Shown here piece by piece: positions 1-11,855 of a DNA stretch of 64,000 nucleotides. The notes under the pieces were generated by a model. That model saw nothing but the letters and a program-made list of their open reading frames with translations. It searched no databases and was not told the DNA's origin. The stretch's first letter is position 1, and each line of letters starts with the position of its first letter. Both the position numbers and the translations under genes were made by a program. This DNA is from Synchiropus splendidus (lineage: Eukaryota; Chordata; Actinopteri; Syngnathiformes; Callionymidae): the NCBI RefSeq assembly GCF_027744825.2, contig NC_071347.1, positions 18,796,001 through 18,860,000 of the forward strand, read 5' to 3'.

Positions 1-210
1 GGGTGTCTCCGATTGAGGGGAAAGGGCTGCCACGTGTTGGATCATGACACAGAAACAGAGTGCATTTTATGTCCGTCACAGACCTCCTTAAGGTCCTACC
101 TTAGAAGGAAGACTCTACTAAAGTAGCACTGACGTTTGAGGAAAAAAAGACAGACTGCACCAGAGAACCTTTCTGTGTGGTGTAAAACCAAAACAAAGGT
201 GTGACGTTAC

Positions 211-396
211 CCATCCTTGTCCTCCTCGTCCGGGTTGGAGATGAGCTGAGATCCAGCCAGGGACAGATCCAGAGCCGCCAGGGGCAAGTCTCTGTAGGTG
301 AAGCCGACCAGGTGGACGGGGCCCACGCACTGGTTCTCCTCCTCCACTTGCTGGGAAATCACCTCCAGCTCCGAGGTGGCGGCTTTTGGGGGGACC
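211..396 (-). CDS. tmem266: tmem266 internal coding exon (N-terminal cytoplasmic part)
   Basis: The exon reads leftward from a ctcag acceptor to a GTAACG donor at 210. It is open in the frame that starts by completing a codon with its first base. It encodes about 62 residues beginning VPPKAATSELEVISQQVEEE and containing TYRDLPLAALDLSLAGSQL, then an acidic stretch (DEEDKDG). I recognise this as the segment just before the voltage-sensor-like helices of TMEM266 (C15orf27), which resembles a voltage-sensing domain without a pore. The membrane segments would lie beyond the left edge. The adjacent divergent nrg4 supports the call, since NRG4 and TMEM266 are divergent neighbours in human. A longer open frame on the same strand (118-525) gives a Gly/Pro/Arg-rich product and is a shadow. 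The identification is from memory of the family, not a database search. Confidence 0.8.
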
Positions 397-1946
397 CTGA
401 GACACGGACAGGCAGGTCAGGAAAACAGAGTTTGTTTCAGAGGAGACGGAGGTGGTTGCTATTTCTGGAGGGAAATGTGATACCACAACTTCTTTCGAGC
501 CTGATACATATTTTAAAAACGGCAAAACGCTGTTAAACTGTTAGTCTAGTCTCTTTCATCTGAGCTGGTTATGAGGCTGAGCCTCACAAAGACATCGTAT
601 TTTGAGGTCACACAACTCGAACGTGCCGGGAGGCGGTCAGCCAATAGGGGACAAGGAGACGTCGTCCTGCAACAGGAGTCTCACACGGCCTGGCAGCTCT
701 CCCAGAGCAGCCGCTGTGGAGACATTAATAACTTCACAGCGTCGGAAGACATTGATTACCAGAGCAGGAGGATGAAGCTGCGCAGCGTCTGAAGCCACCC
801 ATCACCTCGAACAGGTGCTGCAGGAGACGCCGGTGCCGGAGAAGATAATGCACTTTATAGAGATTTGAAGGTTTCACTTATATGAAAGATCTCTTTGTCT
901 GACCTAATAACATTATTGAATTTTAGGTTTTGTTTTATGCTCTTTTTTCTCCGTGTGCAACGTAACTGAAGGAGTTCTGGAGAGGTTTTAATGTCATTCA
1001 TTTCTTATACTTACGGTCATGTGACTGGAAGAACACAATCTCATTGGACAAAAACAATGGATTTACCAACGTTTCATCCGCCATCCTCCGATACTGCAGC
1101 TGCTGGTAGCGGGTGTTGACGGATCTCTTTACCGTTTCTGCCACAATCTGTCCGGTGGAGCGCATAGCACGCGGAATATTTTAAACATAAATAATTTAAA
1201 TACATGTAGGGCAATAATATTAAAAACCCTGTTTCGATGAAAATGAGTGGCTTGGTGATGGTGTGGCTCTGACGGTGGCTATGAGCTCTGGTCACTCACT
1301 AGTGTGTGGACTAGACTCACATCTTCACTTACAAACTGACCGGAAGCAGTGGCGAGTTGTATGTATGTATGTATGAGCCGCTTCAGGAGGAAGTGCGGAC
1401 TGAATTAGGGCAACTCTTGAACCCCAGTTTGGTGATGAGCCGCCCATGATAGGAGGCCATTCATCAGAATAAGTGGGAGGAGAGTCGCCGGGGTCTGAAT
1501 CGTGAGCTTCATCCCTTCTTCCTCCTTGTTGGTTGTCAGTGGAAACTCCTCCAGCATTGATCCAGAGCCATTCCCAGGTGATCTTCCGCCATAAATCGGC
1601 ACGAGGGGATCAATAATTACAGCCAAAGTTTTACTGGCTCCAGAGCAGAAATAATCTTTACTTTCTCACATTAGAGTAAAAAAATGTTTTTAAAGATTTT
1701 ATTATGCATCATGTTGATGCAGTGACCCATTAGAGACGCATTACTTGTAGAGTAGAGGGACAATCCCTCTTTTCGCCGACACATCTTGATAAATATCGCA
1801 GAGGCAGCGCCGACAGACTCCAGATATATTCCAGCAGGAATGAGTCTCACGTGGAGTCTGCGCTGGAAAGAGGCGGAGCAACTGGAAATGAACCCTGAGT
1901 CAGAGTCGGGAGTAACAGAGATTGATAGTGGCTGTTGTGCATATCA

Positions 1947-1992
1947 GGACAAGTATCGTATCGGCAGGTGTCTTGCGATACGATACTTGTCC
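1947..1992. repeat. Perfect 17-bp inverted repeat with 12-nt loop
   Basis: The left arm at 1947-1963 (GGACAAGTATCGTATCG) is exactly reverse-complementary to the right arm at 1976-1992. Further GATAC/GTATCG words follow to about 2025. Sequence of this style (runs of TATCG/CGATA) occurs in many fish genomes as part of short DNA-transposon repeats, so a MITE remnant is the likeliest origin. Confidence 0.7.
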
Positions 1993-3539
1993 CGATACCA
2001 GGGTGACAATACGATGTATCGCGATTTTGTAAGCTCAGCAATATTTTGTAATAAGAGCCATCATTTTAAGGCAGGAAATCACAAAATGCAGAACAAAATT
2101 ATGCATGACAACAAGTCCAACTAGACCTTCAGGAAGGAAGGATCTGTGAATCAGCAAAATAACAGAAAGTGTACCGGAGGAAAACGTTATTGTTAGTATT
2201 AGAAACACATCACAGGAGCGGAAGCATCTCCAAGTTTCTATGTAATAAATATTGATATAGCCAACTTAAATATTAAGATAATTCCACACAATATTGCAAT
2301 ATTTCAGCAAAAATTCGACATAATATTGCGCAATAAAGTATCACTACATTTGAGCATATCAATATTTTAGTCATATATATATATATTAAAGTCATATCGA
2401 AACAAGTACGTTTTTTATTCATTCCTATCCGAATTCTAAAAATAAATCAGTTAAATTAGAAAAAGAAATGTTTTTTTCCTTCCCTGTTGCTAGCAACAGT
2501 TATGCCAAAATGTAAAATAAATATCAGATATTACTCTTAAAAACGACAAAATTTAATAAAATTTTTGTACCTCAATATAATATAAAGTTTTATAATTAAT
2601 ATCAAGAATCTTTACACAACATATTTAAGTACCAAACATCATCAAACCCACTTTTTCTAGTCTCCTTGTTTTATAATGTCGTTGTCACAAAACGTAAGTT
2701 AAATTCAAGACTTGTTCTTCTGTCCTTTTCAAAGTCACTTTTTGTAGTGTGGTTTAGAAAGCCACTGACATTGCAGATGCTCGTCCACTATCCCTCCAAC
2801 AAGTCCCTAAACCCGGGGACGACTGTGGGCTCCTTTGAAACTAACAAAGAAAGTCTCAGCCTTCCCGTGTTACAACTCGTCTTTGGCGTGGTGACTTTTT
2901 GAGGGTCTGTCTCTGAAAACACCGACAGCACATGACTGGAAGTAAAAGCTCTGGCTGGTCTTCTCATGACACTTCATTTCCTTTTTGATAAACAACTTTC
3001 AGCAGGAGCGTTTTAACAGCCAGTATCCATTAAGCTTTTCATCTCCAGTTGGTCAAATTGAAGCATCGGTTGACACATTTCCGACCTTGCTCTCCATCCA
3101 TCCGTGCTCTGACCACATCCTCAAGCAGAGGCGCGGCTTCATTAAAGCTCGCCACTGCTCGGACATGATAAAGGAGGAGACGGAGTTTCAATATCACCTC
3201 GGCTGGACACCAAACGTCTCTGTAACTTCAGAGGGTTGACAAACGCTGCCTCAGCAGGATCCGCAGAGGACGTCGGCAGCGTTTGCTTCCTCGGTGTCTT
3301 TCCCCAGCTGCCCACAACACAAACCCTGCCGGCGCATTAATGTCCCAACACCAGGCCGCGGTACTTTCGTGCTGCTGTCGCCGCGGGAACAAGACTGAGA
3401 GGCTTGACTTTTACTGCTGTTATCGTCTCGGAACTTTAATGAACGGGAGGTTCTGTGTCATTCATACTGACGCAGGAGATTTTTATAAAGATATTTATAA
3501 AATCATATGGTGACGGAGCATCTCAAATACACTTCCTAA

Positions 3540-3870
3540 GGGGCCACATTATATACTGTGACTGCTGATGGGGGCCATCGAGCCAAAAGACCAAAAGAGG
3601 AAGGCTTAAATGCAACATTTATTTTGTGACTGCAGCTTGATGTTATAAAGTTAAAATATGTTTCATTGTATGTAAAGATTCTCAGTATGGATCATGGATG
3701 CATTTTTCCCCCACTACATTTGGTTTATTTTAAGGGATAAGAATAGATTATTTGAACACACTCATTATTTACTTGTACTATTTTTACTGTTTTTGGAATA
3801 GAAGCACAATTACCTTTGTATTTTTATCTGTGGGCCGCACAAATTTCGACAAACGGCCGCATGTGGCCCC
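3540..3870. mobile_element. Possible hAT-type MITE remnant with 10-bp inverted ends
   Basis: GGGGCCACAT at 3540-3549 is matched by its exact reverse complement at 3861-3870, 331 bp overall. The interior is AT-rich and non-coding. The ends resemble the 'gggccacat' termini common in vertebrate hAT (Charlie-like) elements. Similar short patches recur near 40.07, 42.00, 46.09 and 63.86 kb. No target-site duplication is clear. Confidence 0.35.
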
Positions 3871-4456
3871 CGGGCCACGCTTTGCCCAGGTCTTTTCAGT
3901 CGCATCTCAACAGATAGTATTGAAGGAAGGAAAAAAACGCTTAAAATTGGGCATTTTTTGGACTGGTACATGGGTCAAAAGTCAATCTCAATAGACCTGT
4001 TGACTTTCCACACTCTCCATGAATCACCAATGACCTGCGCCGTGGCCTCACAGGTGCTTTGCTCCATGAGAAAGAGCAGGATTGAAGCATCAACTGCCGC
4101 TGATCTGATGCCCACACAGAGATGGCTGTCAGCTGCGAGCAGCATCCTGCGTCTTTAACCAGAAGCTGCAGCTGACTGAGCCCATTTTGCATTCACCCCT
4201 CACTCCACTCCGCTCTGCTCCACCTCCTCCCCCCCTCTACTCCATTCTCTCAGCTCCAACTCTGACTTTCATCAGAATGCAGTGCTCGTCTCGGGGGCCA
4301 CACACACGCACGGCGTAATTATTAATAAGCGAGGGCGACATGTGCACGTCCTCCTGAATGCTGAGAGGCTCCGGCGGAGACGGACTCCTCCCTCACGTGC
4401 TTCAGCGTGTCGCGTCCACATTTCTCCCACATAAGCAACGCTGAGCTGACACTTAC

Positions 4457-4470
4457 TGAGAGTTGCTCAT
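4457..4470 (-). CDS. tmem266: Candidate tmem266 start-codon exon (coding part only)
   Basis: On the minus strand an ATG in good context (ACCATGA) at 4470 opens a very short frame, M-S-N-S-Q, cut after two bases of the last codon by a strong donor, GTAAGT, at 4456. Those two bases plus the single leading base of the exon at 396 restore a Gln codon and keep the downstream frame. The phase therefore fits exactly. The start would give MSNSQVPPKAATSELEVISQ, close in length to what I recall for the mammalian N terminus. The 5' untranslated part extends to the right; a possible acceptor (gccag) lies near 4508. Only phase, donor and Kozak context support this, so another start exon is possible. Confidence 0.42.
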
Positions 4471-5539
4471 GGTGAAGTCGGGATGCAGTTTTCATGCAGA
4501 ATCACTGGCGTCTGAAACCCTCCTCCGGACATATCTGTGGGAAAAGACACGAGAATTACCCTCACTTCTCACAGCAGGGGCTTCCTTCTTCTTCAGGCAC
4601 CAACACTGTCATGGATTTGCACCATCTTCCAGGATGGTGGCTGAGGAGCACCGCACCTCCTGCATAGCAAGTGTTGCAGGACGTTCGCCCTTTGTGTCAC
4701 AGGACAGAAAGTCAGTGATCAGACCCTGCAGGCCGACACCGTACCGTAAAGCGTACTTTCTGTTTAGGAACATAAAGCGACTGTCGTGTCACTCTCCATC
4801 ATGCCAAGTGTCGTATCGTATATTTAAATGTGAAAACAATGGTGTGAATGATAATGGGAGCAATCCATCCGTTGATGCGGCTCATTCTGGGGCGATGGCA
4901 GGTTTCATCACGGAGCCCATACATCACTGGCGGTCAGTTAACTGCCTTAAAGCCGTCATTCATATTTCGGACCTCAGGGAAGGAGGGAGGGGGGGATTAA
5001 ATGAGCATCACATTGTAAAGTGACAGCTATGTTTTATAACTCCCTCATCACTGTTGGGCGAGTCGATAAAGGTTTGAAGTGGATCCAATACATTTCTACC
5101 GTTCTATTGACGTGTATTTTAAGGATAAGAACATCATGATCATAGTTTGCACCAAGCATCACTCGCGTGAAAACCTCAGTTCATAACTGTTCATTTAATG
5201 TATAAGCTTCATTTAAGCCAAAATACATGTTTGTTTGTAAAGGTTACACTTGGCTAATTCAAATAAAACAATAAAGTGGGGAGCAAGCTATTATCTGACA
5301 CAAAAATAGTCATTCACATAAATGATCATAAATCCTAAATAATTGGTGATATTTTTGGAAACAACGGTCAATGTAACTATCTCCATGGTGAGTCTTTGTT
5401 GCTGTGACACTTTAATATCATGTTTCCATCAGGATTGAATTCTGACTCCCAATACACCGAGTGGTTATTATTCACGTGCAGAACCAGGCAAGTCACTATA
5501 GAATGAGAACAATGCACAAACCTGTCTTCTCACTCTACA

Positions 5540-6010
5540 TGGTGTGAAGTGCGGTCGTGACTCCTTTGCCCTCGCAGTGACGATGACGACGATGATGATG
5601 ATGATATCTCTCAGCTCTCTGGTGACAGTGATGGTGAACGAAGCTCCGTCCTCGCGGATGTGCTCAGAGCGGACCGGTGAAAACAGCCAGCCGCGAGTGA
5701 AGGCACCATCCTTCAGGATGCGACTGGATGCAGGATGCAGGTGCGTTTCCGAGGCTTCCCCCACAGTCACTCCAGGGACTCCATGCGCCCGAGTATTGGG
5801 AGGAGGAGGAGGAGGACCCGGAGCTGTCCAGGTGCTGAGCAGAAGCTGCGGAGGCAGACGAGGAGAAACACCAAACCGAATGGAACCACCAGCCCGACGT
5901 CGTCAGCGCTGCCGTGTAAACGCCTGCGCTCGTGCGCCGCGCCGCCTCTCGCTCCAGTTCCCATCCATCAATTATCGCGATAACTGCGAAGTGGAGCGGA
6001 AACGAGACGC
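5540..6010. promoter_or_regulatory. GC-rich, CpG-containing block; possible tmem266 promoter/first exon
   Basis: This stretch is clearly richer in GC and CpG than its AT-rich surroundings (for example around 5820-5960). It lies just upstream, in minus-strand sense, of the candidate tmem266 start exon. No TATA box or coding exon is evident, so the promoter role is inferred from composition and position only. Confidence 0.3.
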
Positions 6011-6193
6011 TGCAAATAGAGATGCTAATAGCTAATCCAGGTTTAGCATTGGAAGATCCAAGTAACGTGAAGTAGCTCAACACGAACGTCAAGAGAGGAG
6101 TGTATTTACAATAATAAACTGCACGACTTTTCTTTTCATCCTCAGTTACGGTGGATTCATTCCCCAAAATGTTGTTTCTTTGAGCATTACATT

Positions 6194-6294
<101 letters not shown>

Positions 6295-6599
6295 AACGTT
6301 TTAACTGAAGAATATATTTATTTGATATGAATTTAATTTTATATTATGTATCTATTTCTAAAAGTTACTCGTTTACATTAACTACATTAGCAATTAATTA
6401 ATTTTATTTTATTTTTAAGTTTATTTCATTCCCACATCAAACATACAACAAGGCGTCTTATCAACTTGATCTGAAGTGTCGAATAAAAATTCTCATAATT
6501 TCTGTCCCTTTTTTAAAAGTTCCCCCGACATATTTATATTTATATTTACATTTATATTTTGGTTTCTTGAATAAGTCCATGTTGACTCCTGTCAGCAAG

Positions 6600-7500
6600 T
6601 TTAAGTGATTAGAATTAGAGTCAGAATCAGAATTTTATTTATTGCCATGGTCAGTGGGTAGCCCACTAACTGGGAAAGTGTTTGGGAATAAAGTGCTGAC
6701 ATAAGAAATGAAATAAAATAAAATAAAATAAAATAAAATAAAATAAAATAAAATAAAATAAAATAAAATAAAATAAAATAAAATAAGACAACAAAGGCTG
6801 ATCACGAATTCAACAGTCTGACGGCCGAGGGGAAGAAGCTGTTACTCTGACGGGAGGTTCTGGTCTGGATGGACCGTAGCCTCCTGCCAGAGGGAAGAGG
6901 AACAAACAGTCCATGTCCAGGGTGAGAAGGATCGACTCTGATCCGACCTGTACGTCTCTGGGTCCTGGAGACATACAGGTCCTGAAGGGGTGGCAACCGA
7001 TCACCTTCTCCGCAGAACGTACGATGCGCTGCAGTCTGCTCTTGTCCCTGGAGGTGGTGCTGTTGTACCAGACAGTGATGGAGGAGGTGAGGATGGACTG
7101 GATGATGGCTGTGTAGAACTCCACCAGTAACTTTGTTGGCAGTCGTCCTTCTCTGCTGGGCCTTCCTGATGAGGGACCTGATGGTCGGCTCCCATTTGAG
7201 GTCCTCAGTGATGGTGGTTCCCAGGAAGCAGAAGGAGTCTACAATAGGAATGGGTCTATGACCATCTCCACTGTCTTCTGGGCGTTGAGCTCCAGGTTGT
7301 TGTGGCTGCACCAGGACACCAGCCGCTCCACCTCCCTCCTGTAAGCCGACTCATCTCCATCTGAGATGAGCCCGATGATGGTGGTGTCATCCGCAAACTT
7401 GATCAGCTTCATGGACTGGTGGCTGGAGGTGCAGCAGTCGGTGTAGAGGGAGAAGAGCCATGGAGAGAGAACACAGCCCTGAGGAGACCTGATGTTGAGG
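6600..7500 (-). mobile_element. 5'-truncated LINE (Rex1/CR1/L2-like) reverse-transcriptase fragment
   Basis: Read on the minus strand, about 6800-7500 encodes the end of a non-LTR retrotransposon ORF2. It includes the polymerase motif KFADDT (the FADD form of the YxDD box, 7383-7400), then NNLELNAQKTVEMV, FLGTTITEDLKWEPTI, KAQQR, SILTSSITVWY, and near the C terminus HGLF..LPSGRR..SI..RT and SFFPSAVRLLNS ending at about 6802. Pieces lie in different frames (for example 6802-7311 versus 6810-7124), so the copy is frameshifted and inactive. The 3' end runs into an AAAAT pentanucleotide array (6711-6785) and an AT-rich tail. Only the last part of the polymerase is present; everything 5' of about 7500 is missing, typical of dead-on-arrival LINE insertions. 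Clade assignment is from motif style only. Confidence 0.8.
6711..6785. repeat. (AAAAT)n pentanucleotide microsatellite
   Basis: About 15 near-perfect AAAAT units lie at the 3' end of the LINE fragment. They probably grew from its A-rich tail. Confidence 0.95.
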
Positions 7501-8799
7501 GATTAAGAATATGAGTGAAGGTAAGTATTGCAGAACAAGTATTGATTCTCCGAAAATTCCAATGAAATCCCTTGTCAGATACCAAAATACATTTGGGAGG
7601 AACTAAGAAACTTCTTTTCTGGAGCATGGGAAGAGGGCAGTGCACCACTAGGGGTCGATCTCTCGCCCTGCTTGCAAACACATTCACTACATTCCGACTG
7701 TTAACCAGCAAACCCACAGAAAGAAGACACAGTGACTGTTATTCTACAGGAACGGTTGCGTGCCGACCTTCAGGAGCAGTTTGACTCGGAACAGCGTGTT
7801 CTCTCAGTCTCATCCACTATTGTCCCTTGGCTTCTTCCAACACCACAAGATGGATGAATCCAAAATCAATCAATCATGAATGAAGTACTGGCGAGTATTT
7901 TGATGAGCTTCAGAAAAAGCTCTCTCGTGAGTCAGAGAACAATGGATTATTTGTCGCCAGATCTTGGCCGGTGCTTAAAATTTTGGCCCCTCCCACCACA
8001 GAAAGTGCCACCTGTGATTCAGTATCCAGCAGCTGAGCTTCATCTGTGGAGAACAGTTCCCCAAAAAGGCAGCAAAGAACATTCCTGTCTTGGCACTGAC
8101 AGGGAAACTCTCACCTGACAGCTCCTCCAATCCAGTAGATGAACCGAGATAGTGCAGCTATGTTATCAGTGCAGGGAATGTTTTCATAGTTCATGTCACC
8201 CATTCATGTTTTCCTGTCGGCTGCGACGGTGCCTCCTCATGAGGTTACCTTATATGACCTTTGTCATAGAGGAGGTGACTGGTTCTCCAACTTGTTTATT
8301 TGTGTCCAAACCAGCTGGAACTGCAGCAACCCTCACAGGTCAAAGGTCACCCCAACAAGAAGAAGCTGCTCATAAACAACAAATTGGTTGAGACGGAAAT
8401 CTTGCAACAAAAGTGCCAGTGATTCCTCTCATTCCTGTTGTCAGAGCTTCAAGCCAAAAGCTTCAATTGAAACGTCCTTCCAGGTGAGTGGAGGATTAGT
8501 GGTGGTAGTACTGGTAATAGAGGAGTGAGGGAAGCAGTTTAGAGCAGGTTCAGTCAGTCGACTCAGCTGGTGAGTGAAGGCTGTGACGGTGACCTTCGGC
8601 TCAGACCTGTGTGGGTGCAAAGTGACGCTGTCTTCATGTTGAAATGTTCCATGACTTTGGCGCCGCTTCCATGGCATGACGCAGCCAGCAGGTGAAACTC
8701 TGACGTACTTGTCGTGTTGCCTTCTACAAGTGGACAAACTGCAATCACGACATATTTTTGGAGGCGGAAGAAGCGCCACGCCCACCTCAGCCCCAGAAA

Positions 8800-8856
8800 A
8801 GAGAGGAAGTTATGTGAAGTAGTCTGAAACGTGCGCGGACGACGACAGTCCAGCAG
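8800..8856 (+). other. nrg4: Candidate non-coding first exon of nrg4 (start approximate)
   Basis: A CpG-containing stretch ends in CAGCAG followed by an excellent donor, GTAAGG, at 8857. The next acceptor in the right place is before 9855. No start codon in it leads into the nrg4 frame, so it would be untranslated. The 5' limit is unknown; the donor is the only firm evidence. Confidence 0.35.
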
Positions 8857-9904
8857 GTAAGGATTTGATCTCTGGATTTATGGACAATAGATTATGGCAG
8901 AGAGGAGGACAAGTGGTGTCGGATATTCTACTAAGCATATTGAGCAGCTACTTTCTGACCCACAAATACACACTGAATGGTTAAAACTGGACCTTAAAAC
9001 GAATGCTCTCAATAGGAAATGCAGCTGAGGTATGCAGTGTTAATCGATGACATAGTTATTTGAAAGAAAATATCACAGTTTTTTAAGTAAAAAGTTGGAC
9101 GATATTTCATGTGAAAGATGAAAGCACAACAATAGGAGGCGACTTCATTTAAGAATCCTCTTCTGAAGATCATCTTTTACAATAATTTAATCCAGTTTAA
9201 CACACATTATTATAGAAGAAGCATTTTTTAAATTAATTTTTCTTACTAAAATAAAATGCTCTTTTATCGAGAGATTAAGAGAATTCATTTGAGACTGTTG
9301 GTTATTTGTATTTATTGATTGAATAGAACATACATTCAACTATGTGCTTCAATAATAAAATACATAGATTTTGTTGTTTGTTGCCAAGGAGTGAACAAAA
9401 AGAAAAAGTCTTTCCAGTGAATATAATAAATCAATTCCAATAAAATAACTCTGCAAAAGTGGTTAATCTGACTGGTTATAATGAATAAAAATAATAGTAA
9501 TTAATAGTGTTAAAGCCTTTGTTTTCTTTGAAAAAAAAATTCTGACATCATGAATACAGTAAAATCCTCTTGCTTCACTTGCTTTTTATCTCCTACTTTT
9601 TAATCTCTAACTCTAAACAAATTTATTAAATATTTTTTAAATATATGTATAAAAATTAAATAGGTTAAATTATATATGTATTTTCAGATTTTTTAAATTA
9701 ATTATTTTTTATTATTTATCATGACTGAAATATTTTAGATTCAGTCATTCAGTCTTTTTTTTAAATAAATATTTTAGTTTTTATGGAAGAATTTCATGTC
9801 ATAAAAAGAAATAAAAGGAGATTTTATTTCAACACTGTTGCTGTTTGTTGACAGGAGCGATACCTTCCCGTCCATTTGAGGAAGCAAGAAGTGAATCCAT
9901 CCTG

Positions 9905-10469
9905 ATGATGTCAGGTAGTGAACAGATGATGAGTGTTGACCCCGCCGTGTTCTGACACTAAATGCTGTGACCCCAGACCACGGCGTCCCGTGTAACGGAG
10001 AAGAGGCCTCCTACTGCATGAACGGAGGGACCTGCTTCAGACTCACCTCCATGAGCGCGCTCTCCTGCGTGTGAGTGACCTAAATATCACACATGACGCG
10101 GCGTGTGGGAAGTTTGCTGAAAGTTGCTCTCCCCGACTGCAGGTGCAACGAGAATTACAAGGGCAGCAGATGCGAGCATTTCCAGCTCTTCACCACCTCC
10201 TCCAGCGGCAACACCGTGGGGTTAATTGTAGCCCTGGTCCTGGTCGCCGTCCTCATCTTAGTGGTGCTGGCCTTTGTTATCTACTTCATACACAAGTGAG
10301 TACATTATGGATTGAGGACGGCGGCTAAGAATAGCAGCAGGGTGGTGTGAGGAGTGGGACTTTGCTCTGGCTTACAACCATCTCCCTGTGCAGGATGCTG
10401 AAGGAGAAGCAGATGCAGAGCCAACAGAGCAGCCAGACGCAGTATTGGAAAGTAAAGCCCAGAGTATGA
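9905..10469 (+). CDS. nrg4: nrg4, pro-neuregulin-4 (complete, 4 coding exons)
   Basis: Coding exons are 9905-9914 (exon 9855-9914), 9977-10070, 10143-10295 and 10394-10469. All have GT-AG borders and consistent phases, and encode 110 residues. Neuregulin-4 is a small ErbB4 ligand anchored as a single-pass membrane precursor. There is no signal peptide, as in mammalian NRG4. One EGF domain spans residues 9-45 with spacing C-x7-C-x5-C-x10-C-x1-C-x8-C (YCMNGGTCF, ENYKGSRCE). A hydrophobic helix follows at about 60-84 (VGLIVALVLVAVLILVVLAF), then a short tail ending WKVKPRV. The EGF domain is split by an intron between the fifth-cysteine region and the rest, a usual neuregulin arrangement. Start: two ATGs are adjacent; the second has the better -3 base, so the protein may be 109 residues. 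The gene is divergent from tmem266 and convergent with lactb. I am confident because the cysteine spacing and the N terminus fit NRG4 better than other neuregulins. Confidence 0.9.
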
Positions 10470-10940
10470 CCGTTTCCTCTCCTGTGAGGATGCCAGTCTT
10501 GGAGGCTGGACGCTGCAAATTCCCACCATTCCATTCATGCCTGCCGCAGACCAGTCCAACCCAAAGACACGCTGGGCTCAAGCGCACAAAGGCTGACGTC
10601 CAGTCGGATCCTGCTCTGACGCGCCGCTCTCTTTACTTGGTGAAAGTGTTTTATGTAACGGTATTTATTTGTGCAGAGCTCCGCTGCCGGCACAAACCTG
10701 TTTTTCTTTTATCCCTTGTTTTTACCGATTATGAGAGGAATGACCACAGTCCTAGAAAGACCTCTCCTCCATTTGTGCCACGATAAACTTAAATGAGGAG
10801 AAAAAAGGAGAGAGAGAGCCAGCACTTCCAGAAGGTTCTTCTGAATGAACTCTGGCATGGAAATGGCTTCACAGCCTCCAGACGGGAGTCTAAGTTGCAC
10901 AGTCACACTGTGAGATATCAATAAAAAAATAAAAAGATAA
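10470..10940 (+). other. nrg4: nrg4 3' UTR with polyadenylation signal
   Basis: Sequence downstream of the TGA runs about 450 bases to AATAAA at 10920-10925, the first canonical signal after the stop. The exact cleavage site cannot be seen. The 132-codon frame at 10388-10786 overlaps the real last exon in another frame and is not a gene. Confidence 0.55.
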
Positions 10941-11535
10941 TTTGGGGAATATTTTTAGATCTATTTTTTAAGATGTAAGTTGAATAAAACATGTTTTTCT
11001 AATTTAAAAAAGTCATAAAAAAGCTCTGTAATGGTTTCCTCCTGATTTTCTAGCGAAAAAATGTATAAGAAAATAGAAACAAGAAAATAATAAATCATAA
11101 AAAGTCAATATAAATAATTTATAAATAACATAAATAGGTCTGAAATAGTTTCCGCCAATAAAGGCCAATAACTTTGCAATTCATTCTTATCAATAGCCAA
11201 TGTCATTATCTTGAGTCGGCAAAATGAATAACATACTAAAACACATACTGTCATACTTATTTACACAATCGAGTTGTTTGCGTTTGTCTCGATTAATGCA
11301 GGTTTCAGGATACAAAAACAACTTGCAGTTTTGTGTGAAGCTCAGCGTATTAATAGACACCGTGGGCCGCTATTTATAGGTTCTTCTGAATACAATTAAA
11401 GTGCAAATTAAAATGCATGTAATTGTGACACGATGCTCGCACACAGCTTTGGTGACCCACATTCTGTCTGACAATGTTCATCCGACTGCAGTCCAAAATG
11501 AAAGAATCATCGTTGTCATGTAGTTCATTCATGAC
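10941..11535. other. nrg4/lactb convergent spacer
   Basis: This is AT-rich, non-coding sequence between two gene 3' ends. I see no gene and no clear repeat. Confidence 0.5.
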
Positions 11536-11539
11536 GGCT

Positions 11540-11545
11540 TTTATT
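11540..11545 (-). terminator. lactb: Candidate lactb polyadenylation signal
   Basis: TTTATT on the plus strand (AATAAA on minus) lies about 310 bases past the lactb stop and would give a short 3' UTR. It is unverified by any transcript. Confidence 0.35.
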
Positions 11546-11855
11546 TTACAAAAACTGTAGTCAAAATTAGGTTTCATTAAATAAAAAAATGCGGCAGCTG
11601 GAACGTGAAGACAAGATGAATCAGACTGGACCAGTTCTAAATGGCAGAATATGCAACACGCTTCACAGATTTAGACGGATTTAAAAGTATGATTTAAAAA
11701 AGGCAAGTTGTTTTTTCATATGGCTCACCCTAGTGGCAAGTCCTATAACAGCGCAAGTGAAATGATCTTTCAATAAATACACCATTAAAAGGCGGATGGG
11801 GAAAAACTGAAATTCATTTTCTTGAAAATTAAATTGTTAAAAACAGCTCATACGC

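Larger units (their letters stand above)
397..4456 (-). other. Putative tmem266 intron
   Basis: No coding exon is supported in this 4 kb. It holds a perfect 17-bp inverted repeat (1947-1992), AT-rich sequence with many ATATT words (2240-2660) and a possible small transposon remnant with 10-bp inverted ends (3540-3870). The remaining open frames are short and have no recognisable content. Confidence 0.4.

Noticed and set aside
118..525. 135-codon minus-strand ORF over the tmem266 exon
   Set aside because: Gly/Pro/Arg-rich frame overlapping the exon; the neighbouring frame gives the recognisable tmem266 protein.
4463..5023. 186-codon plus-strand ORF
   Set aside because: No recognisable motif, and it lies opposite the tmem266 start-exon candidate; chance frame.
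5544..6167. Overlapping 163- and 167-codon ORFs on both strands
   Set aside because: Long frames are expected in a GC-rich stretch; neither product resembles a protein family.
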